From positions 1 to 50,300 of the forward strand of contig JAFZKD010000049.1 in NCBI GenBank assembly GCA_017553785.1: a DNA stretch of 50,300 nucleotides, read 5' to 3'. How positions within the stretch are numbered: position 1 is the first letter of the stretch; each line of letters starts with the position of its first letter. The translations under genes were made by a program, and so were the position numbers. The notes beneath the pieces are model-generated. The model was not told the origin of the DNA, did not search any database, and saw only the letters and a list, made by a program, of their open reading frames with translations. Positions 40,330-48,673 of the stretch are shown here, piece after piece. The DNA is from Muribaculaceae bacterium. GTDB lineage: Bacteria; Bacteroidota; Bacteroidia; Bacteroidales; Muribaculaceae.

Positions 40330-41211
40330 TTACAAGACATTGAGGACTTGCTCCTTGATTTGCTCGAGATGATCCTTCATGTGCACGACCAGGTTCTGCA
40401 ACTCGGCTTGGTTGGCTTTGGAGCCCATGGTGTTGACCTCGCGTCCGATCTCCTGGCTGATGAAACCCAATTTCTTGCCTTGTCCACACTGCTCGCTATG
40501 CATCGTCTCGAGGAAATAGTTCAGGTGGTTTTGGAGCCTGATTTTCTCTTCGGTGATGTCCAGTTTCTCGATGTAATATATGAGCTCTTGCTCAAAGCGG
40601 TTTTTATCATAGTCCGCCTCTTTGAGCTTGGCCAGAGAGTCGAGGATCCGGGCCTTGATTTTTTTGATGCGTGGTTCCTCGTACCGTGGCACTTCGTTCA
40701 GCAGCGCTTGGATAGCGGCGATTTTTTCTTCAAAGAATGTTGCCAGTCTGGCGCCTTCCTGACGGCGGAAAGCTATCAGTTCTTCGGTTGCGAGCAAGAC
40801 GACCTCTTTCACAACGTTCAATTCATCTTTCTCGACTTCGGTAAATTTAGCGTCGGTTTTCAATGCGTCGGGCATGCGAAGTAGGGTGGCGTACCAATCG
40901 TTAGGCTCTGGCAGGTCCAAAGCCTTGGCCATCTCCTCGATTTGTTGCTTGTACTGCTTGAGCATGGGCACGTTGATAGAGCCTGAGGGTGCGCCTTCGA
41001 TGGGTTCACAATAGACAAAAAGGTCAATCTTGCCACGCAGCAAGGCCTTTGACACCTCGTTGCGCAGTTCCATCTCGATTTCACGGTAATTTTGAGGTAT
41101 TCTCACCCCAAAATCCAGTTGTTTACTGTTCAGGGATTTAAGTTCGGCGGTGATTTTCTTGTTGTTGTACACCTTCACCGCTTTGCCAAATCCGGTCATT
41201 GATAATATCAT
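40330..41211 (-). CDS. YicC/YloC-family endoribonuclease
   Basis: A 293-residue cytoplasmic protein of the YicC family, shown in other bacteria to be an endoribonuclease. It has the N-terminal MTGFGKA, LKSLNSKQLDFGVRIP, RGKIDLFV and the C-terminal block GKKLGFISQEIGREVNTMGSKAN, followed by a short helix. These match the family across its length. It leads a unit with an outer-membrane barrel gene and gmk, an order in which yicC and gmk are neighbours in many bacteria. A -7 box is found at 41241-41248. Confidence 0.93.
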   Translation of the reverse strand: MILSMTGFGKAVKVYNNKKITAELKSLNSKQLDFGVRIPQNYREIEMELRNEVSKALLRGKIDLFVYCEPIEGAPSGSINVPMLKQYKQQIEEMAKALDLPEPNDWYATLLRMPDALKTDAKFTEVEKDELNVVKEVVLLATEELIAFRRQEGARLATFFEEKIAAIQALLNEVPRYEEPRIKKIKARILDSLAKLKEADYDKNRFEQELIYYIEKLDITEEKIRLQNHLNYFLETMHSEQCGQGKKLGFISQEIGREVNTMGSKANQAELQNLVVHMKDHLEQIKEQVLNVL

Positions 41212-41240
41212 TTGTAAATCAGATTTTTGCTATAATCTTG

Positions 41241-41248
41241 CAAAAGTA
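41241..41248 (-). promoter_or_regulatory. -7 box of the yicC unit
   Basis: On the minus strand TACTTTTG, 30 bases before the yicC ATG. The -33 is not clear. Confidence 0.5.
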
Positions 41249-41351
41249 CAAAAAATATTCTTGTTGTGCCGATTCTGATGCCTTAAAATTGCAACAAGCA
41301 ATGTCCAGTCTTTGTGTCGGTGTAAAAAATGGCAAGGTTGTAACATTTATC

Positions 41352-41382
41352 TTGCTCAATCCGTTAAAAAAATGTATCTTTG
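41352..41382 (+). promoter_or_regulatory. Promoter of the phosphonate-glycan operon
   Basis: TTG (41352-41354), a 20-base spacer, TATCTTTG (41375-41382). Transcription should begin near 41389. No other promoter box or terminator is evident before 49.8 kb, so this may drive all eight genes. Confidence 0.78.
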
Positions 41383-41418
41383 CAAGTTGTGTCCTTTCAG
41401 GACTGCAAATGTGAGTTT

Positions 41419-42366
41419 ATGGAGAACTTGACTTTAGCGATAGTTGTGCCTTGTTATAACGAGGTGGAAGTGTTGTCTCAGACCAACGAACGTCTGCGTG
41501 CCTTGCTTGATGGCATGGAGCGTGACAAGTTGGTGACGGCGGGCAGTTATATCCTCTATGTCGATGACGGCTCCCGAGACGGAACGTGGACGCTGATTGA
41601 TGGTTATTGCGAGAATTATGATCATGTGCGAGGCTTGAAACTGGCGGGTAATGCGGGTCATCAGAATGCCCTGATGGCGGGCCTTGAAACGGCTCGTGCC
41701 GATGCAGACCTTGTCGTGTCGGTTGATGCCGACCTGCAGGATGATATCAGCGTCATACCCGAGATGATCATGAAGTATCATCAGGGCAATGACATCGTCT
41801 ATGGTGTGCGTCGCAACCGCAAGTCGGATTCATTTTTCAAGCGCACGACCGCCCAATGCTTTTATCGCTTCATGAGTGCTATGGGCGCCAGGACGGTCAA
41901 TAATCATGCCGATTTCAGGCTGATGAGCCGTCGCGCTGTCGATGCCTTGTGCGCCTATGACGAGCGCAACCTGTTCTTGCGTGGCCTAGTTCCCAAATTG
42001 GGCTATAAGAGCGATGTGGTTTATTACGACCGGTTGGAGCGCAAGGCGGGCGTGAGCAAATATCCGCTGGGCAAGATGATGTCCTTTGCGGTTGACGGTG
42101 TCACCTCGTTTAGCGTCAAGCCGTTGCGATTGATATTCTACCTTGGCCTGGTTTTTCTTATCATTAGTTTGGCCATTCTAGCCTATGTGATCGCGTCATT
42201 GTGCAAGGGCGATGGTGTCCAGGGTTGGGCATCGCTGATGTTGTCCATCTGGTTTGTTGGCGGATGCCTGCTCATCTGCCTGAGCATCATTGCAGCCTAT
42301 ATCGGTCGCATTTACACTGAGGGAAAGCATCGTCCCCGATACAACATCGAGAAATATGTCAAATGA
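41419..42366 (+). CDS. Membrane-anchored GT2 glycosyltransferase (polyprenyl-phosphate type)
   Basis: A 315-residue glycosyltransferase of the DPM1/GtrB-like branch of GT2. It has the nucleotide-binding start IVVPCYNEVEVL, the metal site VDADLQDD, and a long catalytic domain to about residue 225. Two C-terminal helices follow (LIFYLGLVFLIISLAILAYVIA and LSIWFVGGCLLICLSIIAAYIG segments). Such enzymes transfer a hexose from a nucleotide sugar to undecaprenyl phosphate on the inner face. ATG 41419 is chosen because the frame upstream runs into the promoter. Its stop overlaps the next gene, suggesting coupling. The sugar is not known; galE in the operon hints at galactose. Confidence 0.87.
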   Translation: MENLTLAIVVPCYNEVEVLSQTNERLRALLDGMERDKLVTAGSYILYVDDGSRDGTWTLIDGYCENYDHVRGLKLAGNAGHQNALMAGLETARADADLVVSVDADLQDDISVIPEMIMKYHQGNDIVYGVRRNRKSDSFFKRTTAQCFYRFMSAMGARTVNNHADFRLMSRRAVDALCAYDERNLFLRGLVPKLGYKSDVVYYDRLERKAGVSKYPLGKMMSFAVDGVTSFSVKPLRLIFYLGLVFLIISLAILAYVIASLCKGDGVQGWASLMLSIWFVGGCLLICLSIIAAYIGRIYTEGKHRPRYNIEKYVK

Positions 42367-42901
42367 AATCAATATGGCTCTGAATCATTCAGATAACCTC
42401 AATCAGAATCCTGGAATCCCGCGTCCCTGTGACATCAGCCTGTTGTTGACCGATGTTGACGGCACGTTGACCGACGGCGGCATGTACTATGGCACCGACG
42501 GCACCGAGTTCAAGAAGTTCAACACCCGTGACGGCATGGGACTACAGATGCTGCAACGCGTGGGGGTAAAGGTGGGTATTGTCACCAGTGAGAATGTTGC
42601 CATCAACGAGAACCGCGCCCGAAAGTTGGGTTTGGATTTCCTCAAGCAGGGCGCCCGTGACGGCGGCAAACTGACCGCAGCCCGTGAGATTTGCGACGAG
42701 ATGGGTATTACCATGCAACAGGTGGCCTATATCGGAGACGATGTGAACTGTTATGACCTGCTGGCGGCAGTGGGGTGGGCGGCTTGTCCTGCCGATGCCT
42801 GTGACAAGGTGAAAAGCATACCAGGCATACACATCCTGCAACGTAAGGGCGGTGATGCCTGTGTGCGAGAATGGATAGATTTGATTTTAGCTAAGCAATG
42901 A
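42356..42901 (+). CDS. KdsC-like HAD-IIIA phosphatase
   Basis: A 181-residue HAD-superfamily phosphatase of the KdsC/YrbI type. Motif I is LLLTDVDGTLTDGGMYY (DxD), motif II VGIVTSEN, the Lys is in KLGLDFLKQGARDG, and motif IV is YIGDDVNCYDLL. Close relatives dephosphorylate Kdo-8-phosphate or sialic-acid 9-phosphates, and sit in polysaccharide loci. No kdsA, kdsB or neuB lies nearby, so the substrate could differ. The start is ATG 42356, overlapping the GT2 gene by 11 bases; ATG 42374 is an alternative. Its stop overlaps the flippase ATG (ATGA). Confidence 0.85.
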   Translation: MSNEINMALNHSDNLNQNPGIPRPCDISLLLTDVDGTLTDGGMYYGTDGTEFKKFNTRDGMGLQMLQRVGVKVGIVTSENVAINENRARKLGLDFLKQGARDGGKLTAAREICDEMGITMQQVAYIGDDVNCYDLLAAVGWAACPADACDKVKSIPGIHILQRKGGDACVREWIDLILAKQ

Positions 42902-44370
42902 GTAGCGAAGGTATTGATAATCAGAATCTTAAAGAGAAGACGGCCCGTGGTTTGTATTGGGCTTTCCTCAGTAGTGGTGGCATCCAACTGCTCAACCTGA
43001 TTATCGGTATCTTTCTTGCCCGTCTGCTGTCACCTGGCGAATACGGTATTGTGGGAATGCTGGCGATTTTCACACTTCTTGCCAACAACTTGCAGGAGAG
43101 CGGATTTGGCGTGGCGCTTGTCAACATCAAGGACATCAAGCACAATGACTATAATTCGGTCTTCTGGTTCAACGTGGGGATGAGCCTCATTTTGTACCTG
43201 ATACTGTTCCTGTGCGCTCCGTTGATTGCCTCGTTTTTCCATCAGCCATGTCTGGAGCCGTTGTCACGCTTTGTCTTCTTGGCCTTTGTCATTGCGTCGT
43301 TGAGCATATCGCCCAATGCGATGCTCGTGAGGGACCTGAAGATGAAGGAGAAGGCAATCACTTCACTCTCGGCACTGGTCATATCGGGCACAGTGGCAGT
43401 CATCATGGCCCTGAAAGGCTTTTCCTATTGGAGTTTGGCAACCCAACAGGTATTGTATAATGTGGTTATCGCCATTGGACGCTATTACTATACCCGCTGG
43501 TGCCCGACTTTCCATGTGGACTTCACACCAGTGAAGCAGATGTTCTCTTTCAGCTACAAGGTGTTGATTACTACTGTCTTGACCACCGTCAACAATAATA
43601 TGCTGACAGTAATCTTCGGTCGTCTATTCCCCGCCCAGGCAGTGGGTAATTTCACTCAGGCCAACAAGTGGAACACCATGGCCAATCAGCTGGTTTCCAA
43701 TACGGTGTCACAAGTTGCCCAACCCGTTCTGGTGCAGGTGAACGATGACATGGAACGTCGACGCCGCATATTTGGCAAGATGCTCCGATTCACGGCATTC
43801 CTCGCTTTTCCTGCCATGTTTGGCTTGGCGATAGTCGCCCCGCAGGTAATCCTGCTTGCCATTGGCGAAAAATGGGTAAACAGCATTCCTCTGTTACAGG
43901 TCCTGTGTGTCAGTGGTGCGTTCATTCCCTTATACACGGTTTATCAGAACTTGTTCCTGAGTCAGGGGAAATCCGACATTTACATGTGGCTAACCATCTC
44001 GCAGATTGCCGTTATGCTCATTGCCGTGCTGGCATGTCACAAGTTGGGCATTATGGCAATGGTCATTGCCTTTGCTTGCATCAATATCCTGTGGCTGTTG
44101 GCATGGCAGCTGTTCGCCTCACGGCTCATCGGCTACCGCTTTGTGACCATGTTGCGGGATCTGTTGCCGTTCATGGTCATCGCTCTGGCTGCGATGGTTG
44201 TGACCTATCTCGTGACGAATGGCATCAGCAATATGATTATCCTGCTTGTGGTGCGCATAGCACTGGCCTCTGCGCTTTATCTTATCACGATGAAGCGGCT
44301 GCGGGCTAGAATCCTAGAGGAGTGTATTGAATTTATCCGTTCCAAGAAAATAAATCATAAACAACAATAA
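42898..44370 (+). CDS. Polysaccharide/lipid-linked oligosaccharide flippase (Wzx/MOP family)
   Basis: A 490-residue polytopic inner-membrane protein of the MOP (Wzx-like, polysaccharide_synt) superfamily. It starts with a cytoplasmic helix, then SSGGIQLLNLIIGIFLARLLSPGEYGIVGM, a family feature, and about 14 hydrophobic helices. Such proteins flip undecaprenyl-linked glycans from the cytoplasmic to the periplasmic face. It overlaps the HAD gene by 4 bases and lies 11 bases before galE. In this operon it probably moves the phosphonate-bearing or galactose-containing glycan. No polymerase (Wzy) is present. Confidence 0.9.
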   Translation: MSSEGIDNQNLKEKTARGLYWAFLSSGGIQLLNLIIGIFLARLLSPGEYGIVGMLAIFTLLANNLQESGFGVALVNIKDIKHNDYNSVFWFNVGMSLILYLILFLCAPLIASFFHQPCLEPLSRFVFLAFVIASLSISPNAMLVRDLKMKEKAITSLSALVISGTVAVIMALKGFSYWSLATQQVLYNVVIAIGRYYYTRWCPTFHVDFTPVKQMFSFSYKVLITTVLTTVNNNMLTVIFGRLFPAQAVGNFTQANKWNTMANQLVSNTVSQVAQPVLVQVNDDMERRRRIFGKMLRFTAFLAFPAMFGLAIVAPQVILLAIGEKWVNSIPLLQVLCVSGAFIPLYTVYQNLFLSQGKSDIYMWLTISQIAVMLIAVLACHKLGIMAMVIAFACINILWLLAWQLFASRLIGYRFVTMLRDLLPFMVIALAAMVVTYLVTNGISNMIILLVVRIALASALYLITMKRLRARILEECIEFIRSKKINHKQQ

Positions 44371-44381
44371 TCAACGAATCA

Positions 44382-45416
44382 ATGAAAGGTAAAATTTTAG
44401 TCACTGGCGGAACCGGCTTCATCGGTTCACACACGACAGTCGAACTGCAACAGGCTGGTTACGAGGTGGTCATCATCGACAACCTGAGCAATAGCAATGT
44501 CGAGGTGCTTGATGGTATTGAGCGCATTACAGGCATCCGTCCTGTCTTTGTCGAGGGCGACTGCACCGATAAGGCGGTGCTGCGCAAGATGTTTGAGGAT
44601 AACTCTGGAATCAGCGGCATCATCAACTTCGCTGCCAGCAAGGCGGTGGGCGAGAGTATTGAGAAACCCATCATGTACTACCGCAACAACCTCAATATCC
44701 TGCTCAACTTGCTTGAGTTGATGCCCGAATTCGGCGTGAAGGGCTTTGTGTTCTCGTCCTCGTGCACCGTCTATGGTGAGCCCGACAAGAACCCCATCAC
44801 CGAGGACGCGCCCACCAAAAAGGCCACTTCGCCCTATGGTGCCACCAAGCAGATCTGTGAGGACATCATTACGGACGTCATCCGCAGTGGCAGTCCGATC
44901 AAGGCGATTCTGCTGCGTTACTTTAACCCTATCGGCGCGCATCCAAGTGCCGAGATCGGTGAGTTGCCCAACGGTGTGCCTCAGAACCTGGTACCTTACC
45001 TGACACAGACGGCCATCGGTGTGCGCAAGGAGTTGAGCATCTTTGGCGACGATTACCCCACACGTGACGGCTCTTGCATCCGTGACTTCATCAATGTAGT
45101 GGATCTTGCCAAGGCTCACGTCAAGGCATTGGAGCGTATGCTCGAGGATAAGAGTGACGAGGCGCTTGAGATTTTCAATATCGGCACGGGTAACGGTGCT
45201 TCGGTGCTGGAACTGCTCCACTCGTTCGAGCGTGCAACGGGCGTTCAGGTGCCCCACAAGATCGCACCGCGCCGCCCTGGCGATATCATCCAGATATGGG
45301 CTGACCCCAAGCGCGCCAACGAAGTCCTGGGCTGGCACGCCGAGATTTCCCTCGACGACACCATGCTCAGCGCCTGGAATTGGCAGAAAAAACTCCGCGA
45401 GCGCGGCATCATGTAA
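44382..45416 (+). CDS. galE: UDP-glucose 4-epimerase
   Basis: This enzyme interconverts UDP-glucose and UDP-galactose with bound NAD. The 344-residue SDR protein has the Rossmann loop VTGGTGFIGSH, the DNLSNS loop, SSSCTVYG, and the catalytic YxxxK as YGATK, followed by RYFNPIGAHPSAEIGE. The last block includes RRPGDIIQIWADPKRA. It lies 11 bases after the flippase and 16 before licD, so it belongs to the operon and likely supplies the galactose donor. UDP-GlcNAc epimerase activity is possible. Confidence 0.94.
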   Translation: MKGKILVTGGTGFIGSHTTVELQQAGYEVVIIDNLSNSNVEVLDGIERITGIRPVFVEGDCTDKAVLRKMFEDNSGISGIINFAASKAVGESIEKPIMYYRNNLNILLNLLELMPEFGVKGFVFSSSCTVYGEPDKNPITEDAPTKKATSPYGATKQICEDIITDVIRSGSPIKAILLRYFNPIGAHPSAEIGELPNGVPQNLVPYLTQTAIGVRKELSIFGDDYPTRDGSCIRDFINVVDLAKAHVKALERMLEDKSDEALEIFNIGTGNGASVLELLHSFERATGVQVPHKIAPRRPGDIIQIWADPKRANEVLGWHAEISLDDTMLSAWNWQKKLRERGIM

Positions 45417-45432
45417 ACCAAGAGCTTTGTAT

Positions 45433-46281
45433 ATGCACGATAATCTCACATTCAATCAGGATGAACTGAGGGCACGATTTAACCCTGAGGGTTCTCCAAT
45501 ACGCAAACAACAAATGGTGATGCTAGGGATGCTGAAGGAATTGGACCGCATCTGTAGGAAGCACGAGATTCCCTATTTTCTGTATTGGGGAACGTTGTTG
45601 GGCGCTATTCGTCACGATGGTTTCATACCTTGGGATGATGATTTGGATGTGGGCGTCATGCGCCAGGATTATCTGCGGTTAATGAAAGTGCTTCCTGAGG
45701 AACTTCCTGATCATATCGTCTTGCAGACTAACGACACAGACAAGAACTATTTTTATTTCTTTGCCAAGTTGCGTGACAAGAACTCGTTCCTCGATGAGGG
45801 TGCTTATGATAGGGTATTCAAGGAAAGGGGGATATTCATTGACATTTTCCCGATGGACAGCATTTTGCCGTCGACTCAACGGTGGCGTCTTCAAAGTCAG
45901 GCTTACAACTGGTTTCGAAAAGGAAATGGAAACGAATCTTCAATGAAGAAAATAAGGGCGTTGACGTGGTTCAACCGTCATGTTTCGTTTCCAGTGTTGC
46001 GTGTGTTTAGCAAAATCGCTTGCTGCAAGAAGATCACCTTTGACTATGGCATCCCGTTCCACCAAGTTCTTCAAAGGGATGACATATTCCCATTATCCAC
46101 ACATGTGTTTGAAGGGATGGAAACTTTTATCCCAGGTAATAGCCACAAGGTTTTGCAATCGCTCTATGGCGACTTTATGCAATTACCGCCTGATTTGGAT
46201 AATGTGTATCATCATGTCGAGAAATTAGAATTTTTCACGAACAATTTCCACAATGAGAATGATGACAGAGCAGCACATTGA
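45433..46281 (+). CDS. LicD-family transferase (nucleotidyl-phosphonate or phosphocholine type)
   Basis: A 282-residue LicD-family enzyme, the group that moves phosphocholine or related groups from CDP/CMP donors to glycans. The hallmark is intact: YFLYWGTLLGAIRHDGFIPWDDDLDVG, with the DDxD metal site, then IDIFPMDS. No signal peptide or membrane helix is seen, so it acts on the cytoplasmic face. Its context with a cytidylyltransferase-PEP mutase fusion suggests that it transfers a CMP-linked phosphonate. The upstream frame is open through galE, but ATG 45433 is the natural start. It overlaps the next gene by about 29 bases. Confidence 0.88.
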   Translation: MHDNLTFNQDELRARFNPEGSPIRKQQMVMLGMLKELDRICRKHEIPYFLYWGTLLGAIRHDGFIPWDDDLDVGVMRQDYLRLMKVLPEELPDHIVLQTNDTDKNYFYFFAKLRDKNSFLDEGAYDRVFKERGIFIDIFPMDSILPSTQRWRLQSQAYNWFRKGNGNESSMKKIRALTWFNRHVSFPVLRVFSKIACCKKITFDYGIPFHQVLQRDDIFPLSTHVFEGMETFIPGNSHKVLQSLYGDFMQLPPDLDNVYHHVEKLEFFTNNFHNENDDRAAH

Positions 46282-47335
46282 GTTTTGCCAGAATGAGAAC
46301 GATTTCAGAATAGCGTTTTCTTCGCTGATTAGAAACGCAAGGAAACTGTTTATTGTTCATGGCCATCAGTCATATCGGTCTTGTGGCGTAAAATCGCTCA
46401 TTGATGAAGTGACGTCCCGATTAAGGATGAGATTCAAGGAGTTTGAGGATTTCAGCGAGAATCCCAAGAAAGAGGATGTGGATACGGGTGTTGAAGTCCT
46501 GCTTCAGAATTCTCCCGATATGATTGTTGCGGCGGGTGGCGGCAGCGTGATGGATATGGCTAAACTTATCAGGTACTATGCATGTTCAAAGATTCCTATA
46601 CTGGCTATTCCCACAACTTCAGGCACAGGTGCCGAGTCCACACAGTTCGCGGTATGCTATATTGATGGTGTTAAACATTCTATCAACGACATGTCAATAT
46701 TGCCAAATCATGTGATATTATTTCCGCCCTTCACTTATCAAAACAGTCGCTATCTCACTGCGTGCACAGGGTTTGACGCACTTGCTCAGGCAATTGAATC
46801 CTATTGGAATATAAATGCCACTGAAGAATCTGACGAATATGCCCTTCGTGCCATTCATCAGATTTATCCTGTTCTTGGCAAAGAAATGCTTTCGGCTGAT
46901 GATCGGTCTAGACTGATGACTGGAGCTAACGATGCTGGAAAAGCGATCAACATTACCCGTACAACGGTTCCGCATGCTTTGTCCTATACTTTGACATCAA
47001 AGTATGGCTATCCGCATGGCCATGCGGTTGCCTTGACTTTCCCCTATTTCCTCAATTACTATCTTGAGGGTCCAGAGAGTGCCTACCGCGGTGATGATTA
47101 TGAGAAATATAAGGCTAAAATGGATCTTCTTCGTTCGATACTGGATGTAGGTAGCAAACCATACTCGGCAATGAAAGAATTCATCTGCCGTTTGGGTTTG
47201 GGCTTTGATCCGAAACGGGATTTTGACGATCTGACCGTTGCTCATGGATTAAATCCCGAAAGGGCAGGCAATACGCCACTAGCCATTGACGACCTCATTA
47301 TCCTCTCGGCTGTGAAATCAATTAGGGAATATTAA
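46253..47335 (+). CDS. Iron-containing alcohol dehydrogenase, probable phosphonoacetaldehyde reductase
   Basis: A 360-residue group III (Fe-type) alcohol dehydrogenase. It has AAGGGSVMDMAKL, IPTTSGTGAESTQFAV, the DALAQAIESY metal-side helix and the His-rich YGYPHGHAVALTFP. With PEP mutase and phosphonopyruvate decarboxylase right behind it, the best reading is reduction of phosphonoacetaldehyde to 2-hydroxyethylphosphonate, as PhpC does in phosphinothricin and related pathways. The start could be ATG 46253, 46259 or 46262, all inside the end of licD. No aminotransferase is present, so 2-aminoethylphosphonate is less likely as the main product. Confidence 0.84.
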   Translation: MRMMTEQHIEFCQNENDFRIAFSSLIRNARKLFIVHGHQSYRSCGVKSLIDEVTSRLRMRFKEFEDFSENPKKEDVDTGVEVLLQNSPDMIVAAGGGSVMDMAKLIRYYACSKIPILAIPTTSGTGAESTQFAVCYIDGVKHSINDMSILPNHVILFPPFTYQNSRYLTACTGFDALAQAIESYWNINATEESDEYALRAIHQIYPVLGKEMLSADDRSRLMTGANDAGKAINITRTTVPHALSYTLTSKYGYPHGHAVALTFPYFLNYYLEGPESAYRGDDYEKYKAKMDLLRSILDVGSKPYSAMKEFICRLGLGFDPKRDFDDLTVAHGLNPERAGNTPLAIDDLIILSAVKSIREY

Positions 47336-47350
47336 TAAAATCAATATATT

Positions 47351-48661
47351 ATGGATAACAACGAAAAATTAGTTTATGTGGGAATGAGTGCAGATATCAT
47401 TCACCCTGGACACCTTAATATCTTGCATGAGGCATCCAAATATGGCCGAGTGATTGTGGGTGTGCTCACCGATGAGGCTATAGCAAGTTATAAACGATTA
47501 CCGTATCTGAATTATGATCAGCGCTCGCTGGTGGTCAGTAACTTGAAAGGCGTGTCTGAGGTGATGCCACAAACCACACTGGACTATCGTCCCAATCTTG
47601 AGAAGGTGCGCCCTGATTACGTGGTGCATGGCGATGATTGGAAAAATGGCGTCCAGGCTAAAACGCGTCAGCAAGTGATTGATAAACTTGCCGAATGGGG
47701 CGGGGTAGTGATTGACGTTCCTTATACCAAGGGTATATCCTCTACGATGCTCAACGAGAGGCTCAAAGAAATCGGAACCACACCCGATGTTCGCCTCAAG
47801 AGGTTGCGCCGTCTCATTAACGCAAAGAAAATTGTAAGGATTTGTGAGTCCCACAACGGTTTGACAGGCTTGATTATCGAAAATACCGCTGTCAGTATCA
47901 ATAATATGAAACGGGAGTTTGATGGAATGTGGGCAAGTTCTCTCACAGACTCCACGAGTAAGGGAAAACCCGATATTGAGGCAGTGGATTTGACCACACG
48001 TCTTCATGACCTGAATGATTCGCTTGAGGTGACGACCAAACCCGTGATATATGATGGAGACACGGGTGGCAAGCCTGAGCACTTCGTCTTCACTGTAAGA
48101 ACACTGGAGCGACTTGGCGTGTCTGCGATTATTATTGAGGACAAAGTGGGGCTGAAAAAGAATTCGCTTTTCGGCACCGACGCGATACAGACTCAAGACA
48201 GCATCGAGGGCTTTTGCGCTAAAATCGGCGCCGGTAAACGTGCTCAGATCACTTCAGACTTTATGATTATTGCACGTTGTGAAAGTCTCATTGCGGGAAA
48301 ATCGGTCGATGACGCACTTGAGCGTTGTTTAGCCTATGTAAAGGCGGGAGCTGATGGCATTATGATTCACAGCAAGAATAAATCAGGCGAAGACATTAAG
48401 GAGTTCTGTCTGCGTTTCAGGAAGATTGAGCCGAATGTGCCACTTGTTGTTGTACCGACAACATATAACCAAATCACCGAAGATGAGCTTGCAGAGTGGG
48501 GCGTGAATATAGTCATTTACGCGAATCACTTGCTACGTGCCGCATATCCTGCAATGGTTAAATGCGCCGAGAGCATCCTCACTCATGGCCGCTCGTATGA
48601 GGCCAATGACCTGTGTATGCCCATCAAGCAGATTCTTGAATTGATTCCTGGTACTAAGTAA
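47351..48661 (+). CDS. aepX: Fused cytidylyltransferase-phosphoenolpyruvate mutase
   Basis: A 436-residue two-domain enzyme. Residues 1-140 form a nucleotidyltransferase of the cytidylyltransferase type: [15 protein letters not shown] with HPGH at 18-21 and GISST at 128-132. Residues 150-436 are PEP mutase of the isocitrate-lyase fold, with the diagnostic [10 protein letters not shown] (263-272, matching EDKxxxxxNS) and DGDTGG (235-240). PEP mutase makes phosphonopyruvate, the C-P bond-forming step. The fused cytidylyltransferase would activate the final phosphonate as a CMP ester, as known for PntC-type domains. It lies between the reductase and decarboxylase genes with gaps of 15 and 12 bases. 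Confidence 0.94.
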   Translation: MDNNEKLVYVGMSADIIHPGHLNILHEASKYGRVIVGVLTDEAIASYKRLPYLNYDQRSLVVSNLKGVSEVMPQTTLDYRPNLEKVRPDYVVHGDDWKNGVQAKTRQQVIDKLAEWGGVVIDVPYTKGISSTMLNERLKEIGTTPDVRLKRLRRLINAKKIVRICESHNGLTGLIIENTAVSINNMKREFDGMWASSLTDSTSKGKPDIEAVDLTTRLHDLNDSLEVTTKPVIYDGDTGGKPEHFVFTVRTLERLGVSAIIIEDKVGLKKNSLFGTDAIQTQDSIEGFCAKIGAGKRAQITSDFMIIARCESLIAGKSVDDALERCLAYVKAGADGIMIHSKNKSGEDIKEFCLRFRKIEPNVPLVVVPTTYNQITEDELAEWGVNIVIYANHLLRAAYPAMVKCAESILTHGRSYEANDLCMPIKQILELIPGTK

Positions 48662-48673
48662 TATGATGCAGTT

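Noticed and set aside
45106-45432. Upstream in-frame extension of the LicD gene inside galE
   Set aside because: The extra 109 residues are galE in another frame; LicD homology begins at ATG 45433.
44427-45455. A 342-codon open frame antisense to galE
   Set aside because: It mirrors galE codons, has no recognisable domain or promoter, and galE is certain.
46093-46101. Perfect TTATCCACA (DnaA-box-like)
   Set aside because: A single copy within licD coding sequence, far from dnaA, with no cluster.
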